Source: Ruminococcus_C callidus
GTDB taxonomy: Bacteria > Bacillota > Clostridia > Oscillospirales > Ruminococcaceae
NCBI RefSeq assembly: GCF_049562855.1
Contig: NZ_CP186925.1
Span: 930,001 to 994,000, forward strand
Reading direction: 5' to 3'
Length of the DNA stretch: 64,000 bases
In this document: one piece after another, positions 53,403-60,828 of the stretch
Layout of the letters: every line of letters begins with the position of its first letter
Position numbering within the stretch: the stretch's first letter is position 1
The notes under the pieces: model-generated
The model's database searches: none
What the model saw: the letters and a program-made list of their open reading frames with translations, nothing else
Told to the model about the DNA's origin: nothing
Made by a program: the position numbers and the translations under genes

Positions 53403-54380
53403 TCAGTTTTGGTAACAGATCTGTTCTCCGGTCTGCATGGGATAGCGGCATAACTGGTCGCTGTCCAGATTTTCCCGATGCATGCAGACTGCGGAGATCT
53501 GGTGATTTTCATAGGTGGTATAGTAGTAGATGCCCTTGTCGGCATTGCAGCAGGAAGTGTAAATGGTGATCTCGTACTGTCCGTCTTTCACTTCGCAGCA
53601 GCCGCGTGGCTGGTCAACGGCTCCGAGAATGTGGAAAAACTGGCTGACGCTTTCTGCTTCGGAACTGCCGGAAACGGCATTCGCCCGCACGAAAGCTGCC
53701 CGTACAAAGCGGGACTGGGAGGAGAGGTCACCGGGAAGCCCCAGTGCTCCCATGCCTCTGCTGTACGTCTGCAACGGCAGCTTGTCCGAAAAGTTGTTCT
53801 GCGGCTGCTTGGGAGAGAGGTGCAGAAAGTCGTTGAGGCGGAACATCTGCTCCGGAAAAGGCGGATTGTTGGTCAGGACACCGGCGGGATTGTCATAGAC
53901 CTGAATTCCCGCGGCAGTGGCTTCTACTGTAATGGCTTGGTGCTTGTCAGCGATGAGCCAGTGCAGCTGTGCCGCAGGCATCTTTTCGTGAAACGGCGTG
54001 CCCAGCAGGCAAAGTGTTTCCACTTTTTCCTTGGCTTCGGCAGTGCTGGAGCACTGACTAAGAATCCACGGGATCAATTCATACTGTGCCACATTGTCCG
54101 AATGATCTGCAGGTCGGGAGGCGTAGCAGGCGTTGCCCACAAAGTTCAGCCCAGCCATGCAAAGTCCCTTTTCGTTGACGGCATCATAAAAAAGCGGGTA
54201 GCCCTGGGCAACGTGTGCAGTGCCGATCATGGCGTAGTGCTGTGCAGATACGCCCATGTGCAGAAATGACAGCCGGAACTGCCGCGGCACAATGACGATT
54301 TCTTCCCCGTAGGAACTTTCGTAATCCAGCGTTCTGCCAAAATAAAAATCATTTGTCTGATAAGTTGCAGCGGTACACAT
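53403..54380 (-). CDS. bsh: Bile salt hydrolase / choloylglycine hydrolase
   Basis: Predicted 325-aa N-terminal-nucleophile hydrolase that cleaves the amide bond of conjugated bile salts or penicillin V. After Met removal, Cys2 is the nucleophile (MCTAATYQ). Arg16 and Asp19 (FGRTLDYE), the Asn pair in VLTNNPPF and Arg in SRFVRAAFVR match the family's catalytic set. Length is typical (about 315-330 aa). ATG 54380 follows AGGAGG; the in-frame extension to 54461 would add a tail that blocks the N-terminal Cys. No signal peptide is present, so it is cytoplasmic. It is first in an operon with TetR. Confidence 0.93.
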   Translation of the reverse strand: MCTAATYQTNDFYFGRTLDYESSYGEEIVIVPRQFRLSFLHMGVSAQHYAMIGTAHVAQGYPLFYDAVNEKGLCMAGLNFVGNACYASRPADHSDNVAQYELIPWILSQCSSTAEAKEKVETLCLLGTPFHEKMPAAQLHWLIADKHQAITVEATAAGIQVYDNPAGVLTNNPPFPEQMFRLNDFLHLSPKQPQNNFSDKLPLQTYSRGMGALGLPGDLSSQSRFVRAAFVRANAVSGSSEAESVSQFFHILGAVDQPRGCCEVKDGQYEITIYTSCCNADKGIYYYTTYENHQISAVCMHRENLDSDQLCRYPMQTGEQICYQN

Positions 54381-54416
54381 TGGAAATTCCTCCTGTGCAA
54401 TAAATTTGATATGTAT

Positions 54417-54445
54417 ATTATAGCACAAAATTCGGAAAGATGCAA
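54417..54445 (-). promoter_or_regulatory. Promoter of the bile salt hydrolase gene
   Basis: Minus-strand TTGCAT (54440-54445), 17-bp spacer and TATAAT (54417-54422), back to back with a plus-strand promoter. Confidence 0.7.
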
Positions 54446-54454
54446 ATAATAATA

Positions 54455-54483
54455 TTGACATATACGGAATTTCATGTTATAAT
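54455..54483 (+). promoter_or_regulatory. Consensus promoter of the DUF4177-phosphatase pair
   Basis: Perfect TTGACA (54455-54460), 17-bp spacer and TATAAT (54478-54483). Confidence 0.88.
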
Positions 54484-54513
54484 ATATCTATATTTTTGTA
54501 AAGGAGAATGCAT

Positions 54514-54729
54514 ATGCCAAATTATGTTGTTTTACAGGTCGTTCTGAAGGAGAAGCTGATCGGAACCGGTTCCGGAAATCTGTCTGAACTGGAAAAGGTC
54601 ATCAACGCACAGGCTGCCAAGGGATACCGTCTGCACACGATCACCACTTCTTCTTCCGGAAGCAAGGGATTTCTGGGCGGTGACCGCATTCAGGCAACCA
54701 TGGTGTTTGAAAGCCTGAACAGAGCATGA
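54514..54729 (+). CDS. DUF4177 family small protein
   Basis: Predicted 71 aa, soluble. It fits DUF4177-type proteins: an N-terminal strand (YVVLQVVLKEKL), a helix with LEKVINAQAAKGYRLHTI, and a final strand ATMVFE. The role is unknown. ATG 54514 is chosen because AAGGAG at 54501-54506 is only 1 bp from ATG 54508. Its TGA overlaps the start of the next gene (ATGA), so the two proteins are translated together. Confidence 0.75.
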   Translation: MPNYVVLQVVLKEKLIGTGSGNLSELEKVINAQAAKGYRLHTITTSSSGSKGFLGGDRIQATMVFESLNRA

Positions 54730-55193
54730 AACGGGTTCTGGTAAAGTCTGTATATGATGCCTTTGAATATGTTATGCAGCATTTCTACTGTTTCGGACAG
54801 GCAGATATGGCGGAACGAAAGGATACGTATGCAGTCATTTCGATTCAGGATACGCACACGCAGGGATTCGGATTTCAGTTTTGCGAGAACCAGTTCTGCA
54901 AGGGTGTTCTGACGCTGTACTTTGATGACATTATCCGAGAGGTGGACGGGGCAGTTTTGTTTACTGATGAAATGGCAGATCAGATCATTGCATTTGTTCT
55001 GGCACATCGGTCTGTGGAAACGCTGCTGGTGCACTGCTACGGCGGACAATCCCGTTCCAGAGCCGTGGGAGCCTTTGCTGTGGAAATGCTGGGCGGCAAT
55101 TCCAAAAGGTATTTTGAAACCGGTTCTCCCAATCAGTATGTCTACGATGTGCTGGAAACGGCGTGGATCAGACGGCAGCTGGGGGCGTTTTGA
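54726..55193 (+). CDS. Protein phosphatase-like (CX5R) protein
   Basis: Predicted 155 aa. The motif VHCYGGQSRSRAVGAFA contains the Cys-x5-Arg P-loop of dual-specificity/tyrosine phosphatases, followed by a typical helix. An Asp-rich segment before it (YFDDIIREVDG) may supply the general acid. The N-terminal half has short strands that I do not recognise otherwise. The substrate is unknown. It is coupled to the DUF4177 gene by a 4-bp overlap. Confidence 0.75.
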   Translation: MKRVLVKSVYDAFEYVMQHFYCFGQADMAERKDTYAVISIQDTHTQGFGFQFCENQFCKGVLTLYFDDIIREVDGAVLFTDEMADQIIAFVLAHRSVETLLVHCYGGQSRSRAVGAFAVEMLGGNSKRYFETGSPNQYVYDVLETAWIRRQLGAF

Positions 55194-55224
55194 AACGAAT
55201 TTTCATGAGAATGCGGGAAACTTC

Positions 55225-55253
55225 TTGAAAATGTAAAAAAATAGTGGTATACT
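55225..55253 (+). promoter_or_regulatory. Promoter of the UDP-glucose dehydrogenase gene
   Basis: TTGAAA (55225-55230), 17-bp spacer and TATACT (55248-55253), about 42 bp before the start codon. Confidence 0.75.
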
Positions 55254-55294
55254 ATATAGGTGACACAGTACAGAAATGAGGAGGATTCTGATCC

Positions 55295-56533
55295 ATGAAT
55301 ATTGCAGTTGCAGGAACCGGCTATGTGGGATTATCCATTGCTACACTGCTTGCCCAGCACAACAAAGTTACGGCGGTAGACATCATACCGGAAAAGGTCG
55401 AACTGATTCGCCAGAAAAAGTCCCCGATTCAGGACGATTACATTGAGAAATACCTTGCAGAAAAGGAACTGGATCTGACGGCAACGCTGGACGCAGAAGC
55501 GGCATATCGAGATGCAGATTTTGTGGTCATTGCTGCCCCGACCAACTATGACGGCAAGAAAAATTTCTTTGACACCAGTGCTGTAGAAGCGGTCATTGCC
55601 CTTGTCATGCAGTATAATCCGAATGCCATTATGGTCATCAAGTCCACCATTCCGGTAGGTTATACCAAGAGTATTCGGGAAAAGACCGGCAGTAAGAACA
55701 TCATCTTCAGTCCGGAATTTCTGCGGGAGTCCAAGGCGTTGTATGACAACCTCTATCCGTCCAGAATCATCGTGGGAACGGACATGGACGATGCAAGACT
55801 GGTAGAAGCGGCTCACACCTTTGCCGGACTGCTTCAGCAGGGGGCAATCAAGGAGAACATTGACACCCTGTTCATGGGATTCACCGAAGCAGAAGCAGTC
55901 AAGCTGTTTGCCAACACTTATCTTGCCCTCCGCGTGTCCTATTTTAACGAACTGGACACCTATGCGGAACTGAAGGGACTGGACACGCAGCAGATCATTG
56001 ACGGCGTATGCTTGGATCCGCGGATCGGAACGCATTATAACAACCCCAGCTTCGGCTACGGCGGCTACTGCCTGCCCAAGGATACCAAACAGCTGCTCGC
56101 CAACTATGCCGATGTGCCGCAGAATATGATGTCGGCAATCGTAGAATCCAACCGGACACGAAAAGATTTTATTGCTGACCGCGTGCTGGAAAAGGCAGGG
56201 TACTATGATTACAGCCAGAACAACGACTGGAATGCCGGCACGGAAAAGCAGGTTACCATTGGCGTGTACCGTCTGACTATGAAATCCAACAGTGACAATT
56301 TCCGGCAGTCCTCGATTCAGGGCGTGATGAAGCGTGTCAAGGCAAAGGGTGCTACAGTCATTATCTACGAGCCGACGTTGCAGGACGGAGCAACGTTCTT
56401 CGGCAGCGTTGTGGTCAACGATCTGGAAAAATTCAAGGCGGCGGCAGATGCGATCATTGCCAACCGGTATGATGCCTGTCTGGACGATGTGGAGAACAAA
56501 GTCTATACCAGAGATATTTTCCGCAGAGATTAA
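55295..56533 (+). CDS. ugd: UDP-glucose 6-dehydrogenase
   Basis: Predicted 412-aa enzyme that oxidises UDP-glucose to UDP-glucuronate for capsule or wall polysaccharide synthesis. The NAD-binding motif is AVAGTGYVGLS at the N-terminus. The catalytic region shows FSPEFLRESKA, the Lys in AVKLFANTYLALRVS and the catalytic Cys in GYGGYCLPKDT. Length fits the short bacterial Ugd group. It stands alone with its own promoter, and a 46-bp hairpin repeat directly follows the stop codon. Other UDP/GDP-sugar dehydrogenases share these motifs, so the sugar is likely but not certain. Confidence 0.9.
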   Translation: MNIAVAGTGYVGLSIATLLAQHNKVTAVDIIPEKVELIRQKKSPIQDDYIEKYLAEKELDLTATLDAEAAYRDADFVVIAAPTNYDGKKNFFDTSAVEAVIALVMQYNPNAIMVIKSTIPVGYTKSIREKTGSKNIIFSPEFLRESKALYDNLYPSRIIVGTDMDDARLVEAAHTFAGLLQQGAIKENIDTLFMGFTEAEAVKLFANTYLALRVSYFNELDTYAELKGLDTQQIIDGVCLDPRIGTHYNNPSFGYGGYCLPKDTKQLLANYADVPQNMMSAIVESNRTRKDFIADRVLEKAGYYDYSQNNDWNAGTEKQVTIGVYRLTMKSNSDNFRQSSIQGVMKRVKAKGATVIIYEPTLQDGATFFGSVVVNDLEKFKAAADAIIANRYDACLDDVENKVYTRDIFRRD

Positions 56534-56579
56534 GGAAACGCTGCATAAAGCCGTCAGGCGGGCTTTATGCAGTGTTTCC
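56534..56579. repeat. 46-bp hairpin of the MITE-like family with TTAA duplication
   Basis: GGAAACGCTGCATAAAGCC pairs with GGCTTTATGCAGTGTTTCC. It is flanked by TTAA (56530-56533, which includes the stop codon) and TTAA (56580-56583). It is a diverged subfamily and probably acts as the terminator of ugd. Confidence 0.75.
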
Positions 56580-56727
56580 TTAACGACGAACGGGGAAAAA
56601 TCACTCCAAAAGATACGTGTCAGGCTTCATGTCAACACACCCGAAAACAAAATCGAGAAACAGAATGGCTTGGATTCTCCGGAATTTGAGCCATTTCGAT
56701 TTTTTTCCAAAAAATTTGAAAAAAGGC

Positions 56728-56756
56728 TTGACAAGTCGATCAGGAAGTGATATAAT
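56728..56756 (+). promoter_or_regulatory. Consensus promoter of the candidate structured RNA
   Basis: Perfect TTGACA (56728-56733), 17-bp spacer and TATAAT (56751-56756), with no protein-coding frame following. Confidence 0.85.
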
Positions 56757-56762
56757 AAAAGC

Positions 56763-56896
56763 AATCTCAAATTCGAGGAAGGAATGCGAGAGAAGGAATA
56801 TTTATTTAAAAGTAGAATGACGTGATGGAACCCTAGTGTAATTAGGGGGTTGTTATGTCTGCTTTTAAATAAATATTCCTTTTTTTATTCCTTCCT
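56763..56896 (+). ncRNA. Candidate structured small RNA with long hairpin
   Basis: Transcription would begin near 56763. A perfect 19-bp stem joins AGGAATATTTATTTAAAAG (56794-56812) to its complement (56862-56880). An inner stem continues with many G-U pairs: GACGTGATGG and CCCTA against TAGGG and TTGTTATGTC. T6 (56881-56886) could end transcription at about 124 nt. A further 10-bp pair, AGGAAGGAAT (56776-56785) with ATTCCTTCCT (56887-56896), would close the whole structure if transcription continues. No good reading frame is present. The long end-to-end stem and a Ro-like gene 0.6 kb downstream suggest a Y-RNA-like molecule; 6S RNA or an unknown class are alternatives. The stretch 56897-57197 holds no gene, only a degenerate repeat fragment near 57033. 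Confidence 0.55.
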
Positions 56897-57197
56897 GCAT
56901 CTTGACAATTGCATATCACGCCTCAAACACCCAAAGATTTGATGCAGCAGATAGTATGCATTGCGGTCACCAGACTTGCGTACCTGCTGCCGAAATTGTG
57001 CACAGCACAAGAGAAAATCCCGCTGGAAACCTTGGAAAACGCTGCATCAAGCCCGCCTGACGGTTTTGTTGATCTGTGTTTCCCTTGTCAGAACGATGCT
57101 TACAGCAATATTTTATAAATGTTGTTTATTTTATTTTTGTTTTTGCGTCATTTTTATGATGCAGCCGTATGGCGTTTTTTTGCGATTCCTTTTTAAA

Positions 57198-57369
57198 GGC
57201 AATACCGCACAAAGATTGTGCGACAGATGCGTCGTCAAATTTTTCGTCAGATGAAACAAAAAGCGGAGTGAATACTTGATGTATTCACGAGCATTTTTGT
57301 GAAATATGACGGGAAATTTGTAAGCAGATGGCGTGCAAAGTCGCCAGACGCTCTTTGTGCGGTATTGCC
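57198..57369. repeat. MITE-like palindromic element, 172-bp internally deleted copy
   Basis: GGCAATACCGCACAAAG to CTTTGTGCGGTATTGCC with TAAA on both sides. The interior lacks the segment bounded by the inner inverted repeats of the 335-bp form. Confidence 0.9.
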
Positions 57370-57423
57370 TAAAATTGAATAAGATGGGTTCTCCATCGAA
57401 ACAGCATCGTGGAGCATTTAGGC

Positions 57424-57467
57424 AGCCCCATACGAAGCCATGAAACCGGTTTCGTGTGGGGCTTTTT
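57424..57467 (+). terminator. Intrinsic terminator in the leader of the DUF2828 gene (possible attenuator)
   Basis: AGCCCCATACGAA pairs with TTCGTGTGGGGCT and runs into TTTTT, 42 bp before the start codon. No promoter is visible between it and the gene. A second hairpin (CTCCATCG/CGTGGAG) lies just upstream. Confidence 0.75.
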
Positions 57468-57508
57468 CAACAATCGTACAGTACATAACAAGAAAGGACG
57501 TGTTTTTC

Positions 57509-58987
57509 ATGCTGAATGCATTATCAGAGGAACTGAACTGGACAAACACCGAAAACGGAGCACTGGCGTATCACGATACCGGCGATGCGTGCCTGAACCT
57601 GTTTTCCACAGCCGGTGCGTTGCGGGAAGCTTCTGCAAAACGCCTGAAAGACATATTCTTGGCGGCATATGCAGAGAATCCGGTATACGCAATGCGGATC
57701 CTGTTTTACCTGCGGGATACCCGCGGCGGATTGGGTGAACGGAGCGTGTTCCGGCAGATGCTGCAATATGCGGCAACGATCTATCCCGAAAGTGTCCGGA
57801 AAAATTTGCAGTGGATTCCGGAGTACGGGCGGTTTGACGATTGTATGGTATTGCTGAACACGCCCTGTGAGCCGGAACTGATACAGCTGATCCAGAAGCA
57901 GCTACAGCAAGACCAACAGGACATGCTGGAAGAAAAGCCGATCTCTCTGCTGGCGAAGTGGCTGCCCTCTGTGCACACCTCCAATCAGAACGTGTGCCGG
58001 CAGGCAAAGCTGCTCTGTAAGCGGCTGCATCTTTCGGAAAAGGCTTACCGGAAAATGCTCTCCCAGCTTCGCACCTATGCAGACGTGCTGGAAAAGCGGC
58101 TTTGCCGGAAGGATTACACCTTTGATTATGCCAAACTGCCCTCCAGAGCCTTGTACAAGTATCAGAAAGCATTCTGCAAGCATGACAGACAGCGGTACTC
58201 CGAGTTTCTGGAACGGGCAGAGCAGGAAAAGGGACTGCTGAAAGCAGGTCAGCTTTTCCCCTATGAGATCGTTCGGGACTGCATCGAATTGGAGGAAAAC
58301 GCAATGTTTTATGATGACATTGCACAAAAACAGCGGATACTGGACGTGACATGGAAATCCCTGCCGGATTATATGCCGGAACAAAATGCCATTGCCGTGG
58401 TAGACGGTTCCGGTTCCATGTACTGGAACTATTCCGGCGATGTGATGCCGATTCATGTTGCCGTTTCGCTGGGCATTTACTGTGCCGAACGAAATGAGGG
58501 ATACTTCCACAACCACTTTATCACCTTTTCCGACAACCCCCGCTTGATTGCTCTGAAAGGGGAGGACATTTTTCAAAAGGTGGAGCACTGTATGTCCTAT
58601 AATGAAGTCAGCAATACCGATCTGGAAAAAGTATTTCGTCTGATACTTCAGAGTGCAGTTCAGCACCACGTGCCGCCGGAGGAACTGCCGAAAGTGATCT
58701 ACGTGATCTCGGACATGGAATTCGATAAGCAGTCCGGCAACGGCGTGACGATATTCCAGCAGATGAAGCAGGAATATCAGGCGGCAGGGTATCAGCTGCC
58801 TGCGGTGGTCTACTGGAACGTGTGCAGCAGAAACCGGCAGTTTCCGGTGAAGAAAGACGATACCGGTGCAGTGCTGGTGTCCGGCTGCAGTCCTTTCACG
58901 TTTCAGAGTGCTGTCTGCATGACAACACCGGAAAAGTATATGCAGCAGGTGCTGGAAGGGGAACGGTATTGTCGGATTTCGGCGTGA
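57509..58987 (+). CDS. DUF2828 domain protein with vWA domain (Ro60/TROVE-like layout)
   Basis: Predicted 492 aa, cytoplasmic. The N-terminal helical part (about 1-270) carries YAMRILFYLRDTRGGLGER, a DUF2828 landmark, and many helix pairs like HEAT repeats. The C-terminal von Willebrand A domain (about 290-490) has a complete MIDAS motif DGSGS, then SNTDLEKVF and YVISDMEF. A helical ring followed by a vWA domain is the layout of Ro60/Rsr RNA-binding proteins, so RNA binding is plausible but not shown. ATG 57509 has an AAAGGAC site; the upstream extension crosses the terminator. The structured RNA at 56763-56896 is a possible partner. Confidence 0.85.
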   Translation: MLNALSEELNWTNTENGALAYHDTGDACLNLFSTAGALREASAKRLKDIFLAAYAENPVYAMRILFYLRDTRGGLGERSVFRQMLQYAATIYPESVRKNLQWIPEYGRFDDCMVLLNTPCEPELIQLIQKQLQQDQQDMLEEKPISLLAKWLPSVHTSNQNVCRQAKLLCKRLHLSEKAYRKMLSQLRTYADVLEKRLCRKDYTFDYAKLPSRALYKYQKAFCKHDRQRYSEFLERAEQEKGLLKAGQLFPYEIVRDCIELEENAMFYDDIAQKQRILDVTWKSLPDYMPEQNAIAVVDGSGSMYWNYSGDVMPIHVAVSLGIYCAERNEGYFHNHFITFSDNPRLIALKGEDIFQKVEHCMSYNEVSNTDLEKVFRLILQSAVQHHVPPEELPKVIYVISDMEFDKQSGNGVTIFQQMKQEYQAAGYQLPAVVYWNVCSRNRQFPVKKDDTGAVLVSGCSPFTFQSAVCMTTPEKYMQQVLEGERYCRISA

Positions 58988-59058
58988 GAGCATCTGTTCA
59001 GGAGAGGGTGATACGATAATGATATGCGAATTTTGTAAGGTGATTTTTCTCCGTTCTA

Positions 59059-59110
59059 GGGGAACACCGCACAACCCTCTCCCGCCTCTCACCTTTGCAC
59101 AAATTTCCCA
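59059..59110. repeat. Left-end remnant of the MITE-like family
   Basis: GGGGAACACCGCACAA matches the left terminus; the following bases are diverged and no right end is present. Confidence 0.45.
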
Positions 59111-59139
59111 AATAAATCTTCCGCAGAAATTTTGAAAAA

Positions 59140-59172
59140 CCTCTTGACAACCGTCAAGAGGTGTGGTATACT
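59140..59172 (+). promoter_or_regulatory. Promoter with overlapping operator palindrome for the efflux operon
   Basis: TTGACA (59144-59149), 17-bp spacer and TATACT (59167-59172). A perfect inverted repeat, CCTCTTGAC and GTCAAGAGG with a 4-bp centre (59140-59161), covers the -35 box, as expected for a repressor site. Confidence 0.75.
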
Positions 59173-59240
59173 AAAGGCAATCCGTTGCATGAGGAATACA
59201 ACAGTTGAAACAGCTGCCAAAAAGATGAAATCAGCATCTA

Positions 59241-59300
59241 GGGAAACTCTGCAAGCAGATGGCGTGCAAAGTCGCCAGACGCTCTTTGTGCGGTATTGCC
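59241..59300. repeat. Right-end fragment of the MITE-like family in the efflux operon leader
   Basis: GCAAGCAGATGGCGTGCAAA to CTTTGTGCGGTATTGCC matches the last 60 bp of the 335-bp form; the left half is absent. Confidence 0.8.
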
Positions 59301-59379
59301 CTGGATTTGTGCAGGACTGCTTCAAAAAACTCCGTCGGCAGAACGCACTGCTGCGGAGCATGGACTGGGAGGAAGGAAT

Positions 59380-60828
59380 ATGGGAAAATCCAAGAAAATC
59401 ATAATCGGCACAGTTGCCGGTGTTACAGCTGCGGCGGTATGCGTCAGCGGCGTGCTGGTGTGGCGGCACTACAGCAGGGGCAGTGATGTGGACGGTGTGG
59501 CATACGTGATGCCGATAAAAGATGTGAATTCTGCGGCAACAACGATTTCCGACTTGCAGTTTTCCGGTGTGGTAGAACCGCAGGAAACCAAGGAAGTCAA
59601 GCTGGACACCTCCAAGACAGTTTCCAGCATTGCTGTGCAGGAGGGCGACCACGTCAACGCCGGTGATCCGCTGTTCACCTATGATGTGGAATCCATGCAG
59701 CTGGAATTGCAGCAGGGTAACGTGGAAATCGAACGCATGCAGAATGAGATCGAGTCCAACAAGCAGCAGATCAGCCAGCTGGAAACGGAAAAGAAAAGTG
59801 CCAGTGCAGACGATAAGCTGACTTACACCACGCAGATCCAGTCCCTGCAAACCGATATTGCCAAGTCGGAATACGACATCAAGACCAAGAAGATCGAACT
59901 GGAAAAATTACAGAATACCATTAACAATGCCACAGTGACTGCGGAGATCGCCGGAACGGTGCAGTCCCTGAAAACGACCGAACAGCTTCAGTCGGACGGC
60001 ACAGATGTGTTGATGAAGATTATGTCCGACGGAGAATTCCGTGTGAAGTGCACGATCAGCGAACAGAATGTACAGTCGATTTATAAAGATGAAGCCATGG
60101 TGCTGCACTCCCGCGTAGACGATTCCAGCTGGACGGGCACTATTTCGGAGATCTCTACCGAAGCCGACAACAGCCAGAACAACAACATGTACTACGGCGG
60201 CAGCGATGAGATGACCACCGCTTCCAAGTATCCTTTTTATGTGACGCTGGATTCCAGTGACGGGCTGATGCTGGGGCAGCATCTGCTGGTTTCGGCAGAT
60301 ACCGGAGCCGATGAAAGCATTGAAAAAACCGGCATCTGGCTGTACTCCGATTATGTGCAGACTGATGAAAACGGCAAGACCTATGTCTGGGCTGCCGATA
60401 AGAAAGACCGTCTGGAAAAACGGGAAGTGGAAGTAGGACAGACAGACGACACCATGGGCGACTGCGAGATCAAAAGTGGTCTGTCGGAGGACGATATGAT
60501 CGCATTCCCGTCGGATTCCTATCAGGAGGGTATGAAAACCACGACCAACCCTGACGAAGCCACACCGGAAGATGACGGCACAGATGATACCGTGGACGAC
60601 AACAGCAATGAGGATATTTCCTACGACGAAAACGGAAACCCTGTGGACGAAGGCGTGATCGGCGGAGCAGATGATGAAGCCGGCATGGCAGGCGACGGTG
60701 CAGACGGCGACACCGCAGACAGCGTGATCTCCGGAGCAGGAGAAGATGCCGGCGATGGTGTTGACGAGATGCCGGCAGATGAAGCCGGAGCAGATACAGC
60801 GGAAGGCGGTGCGGCAGATGGTACTTGA
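59380..60828 (+). CDS. Efflux adaptor protein (HlyD/MacA-like), first of two
   Basis: Predicted 482 aa. It has one N-terminal transmembrane helix (about 7-28), a lipoyl-like half motif (VSSIAVQEGDHVNAGDPLFTY), a long coiled-coil hairpin (about 105-190), the second lipoyl half (TAEIAGTVQSL) and beta-barrel domains to about residue 385. The last ~85 residues are a very acidic Asp/Gly/Ala tail not usual in the family. ATG 59380 has a GGAGGAAGGAAT site; the frame extends upstream through a repeat fragment. Its 3' end overlaps the ATPase gene by 11 bp. It should link the MacB-like permease to outside partners. Confidence 0.85.
   Translation: MGKSKKIIIGTVAGVTAAAVCVSGVLVWRHYSRGSDVDGVAYVMPIKDVNSAATTISDLQFSGVVEPQETKEVKLDTSKTVSSIAVQEGDHVNAGDPLFTYDVESMQLELQQGNVEIERMQNEIESNKQQISQLETEKKSASADDKLTYTTQIQSLQTDIAKSEYDIKTKKIELEKLQNTINNATVTAEIAGTVQSLKTTEQLQSDGTDVLMKIMSDGEFRVKCTISEQNVQSIYKDEAMVLHSRVDDSSWTGTISEISTEADNSQNNNMYYGGSDEMTTASKYPFYVTLDSSDGLMLGQHLLVSADTGADESIEKTGIWLYSDYVQTDENGKTYVWAADKKDRLEKREVEVGQTDDTMGDCEIKSGLSEDDMIAFPSDSYQEGMKTTTNPDEATPEDDGTDDTVDDNSNEDISYDENGNPVDEGVIGGADDEAGMAGDGADGDTADSVISGAGEDAGDGVDEMPADEAGADTAEGGAADGT

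Noticed and set aside
53390..53545. 52-codon N-terminal extension of the TetR gene
   Set aside because: The extension lies inside the bile salt hydrolase gene, lacks TetR sequence and a ribosome site.
54381..54461. 27-codon extension of the bile salt hydrolase
   Set aside because: It would mask the essential N-terminal Cys; the internal ATG has a perfect ribosome site.
56776..56896. Retron msr-msd or 6S RNA as explanation for the structured RNA
   Set aside because: No reverse transcriptase gene is nearby. The stem is too perfect and the bubble too small for a confident 6S RNA, so it is left as an unclassified RNA.
59132..59404. Open frame in the efflux operon leader (90 codons)
   Set aside because: It crosses a repeat fragment and runs into the adaptor start in another frame; no ribosome site at its internal ATG.
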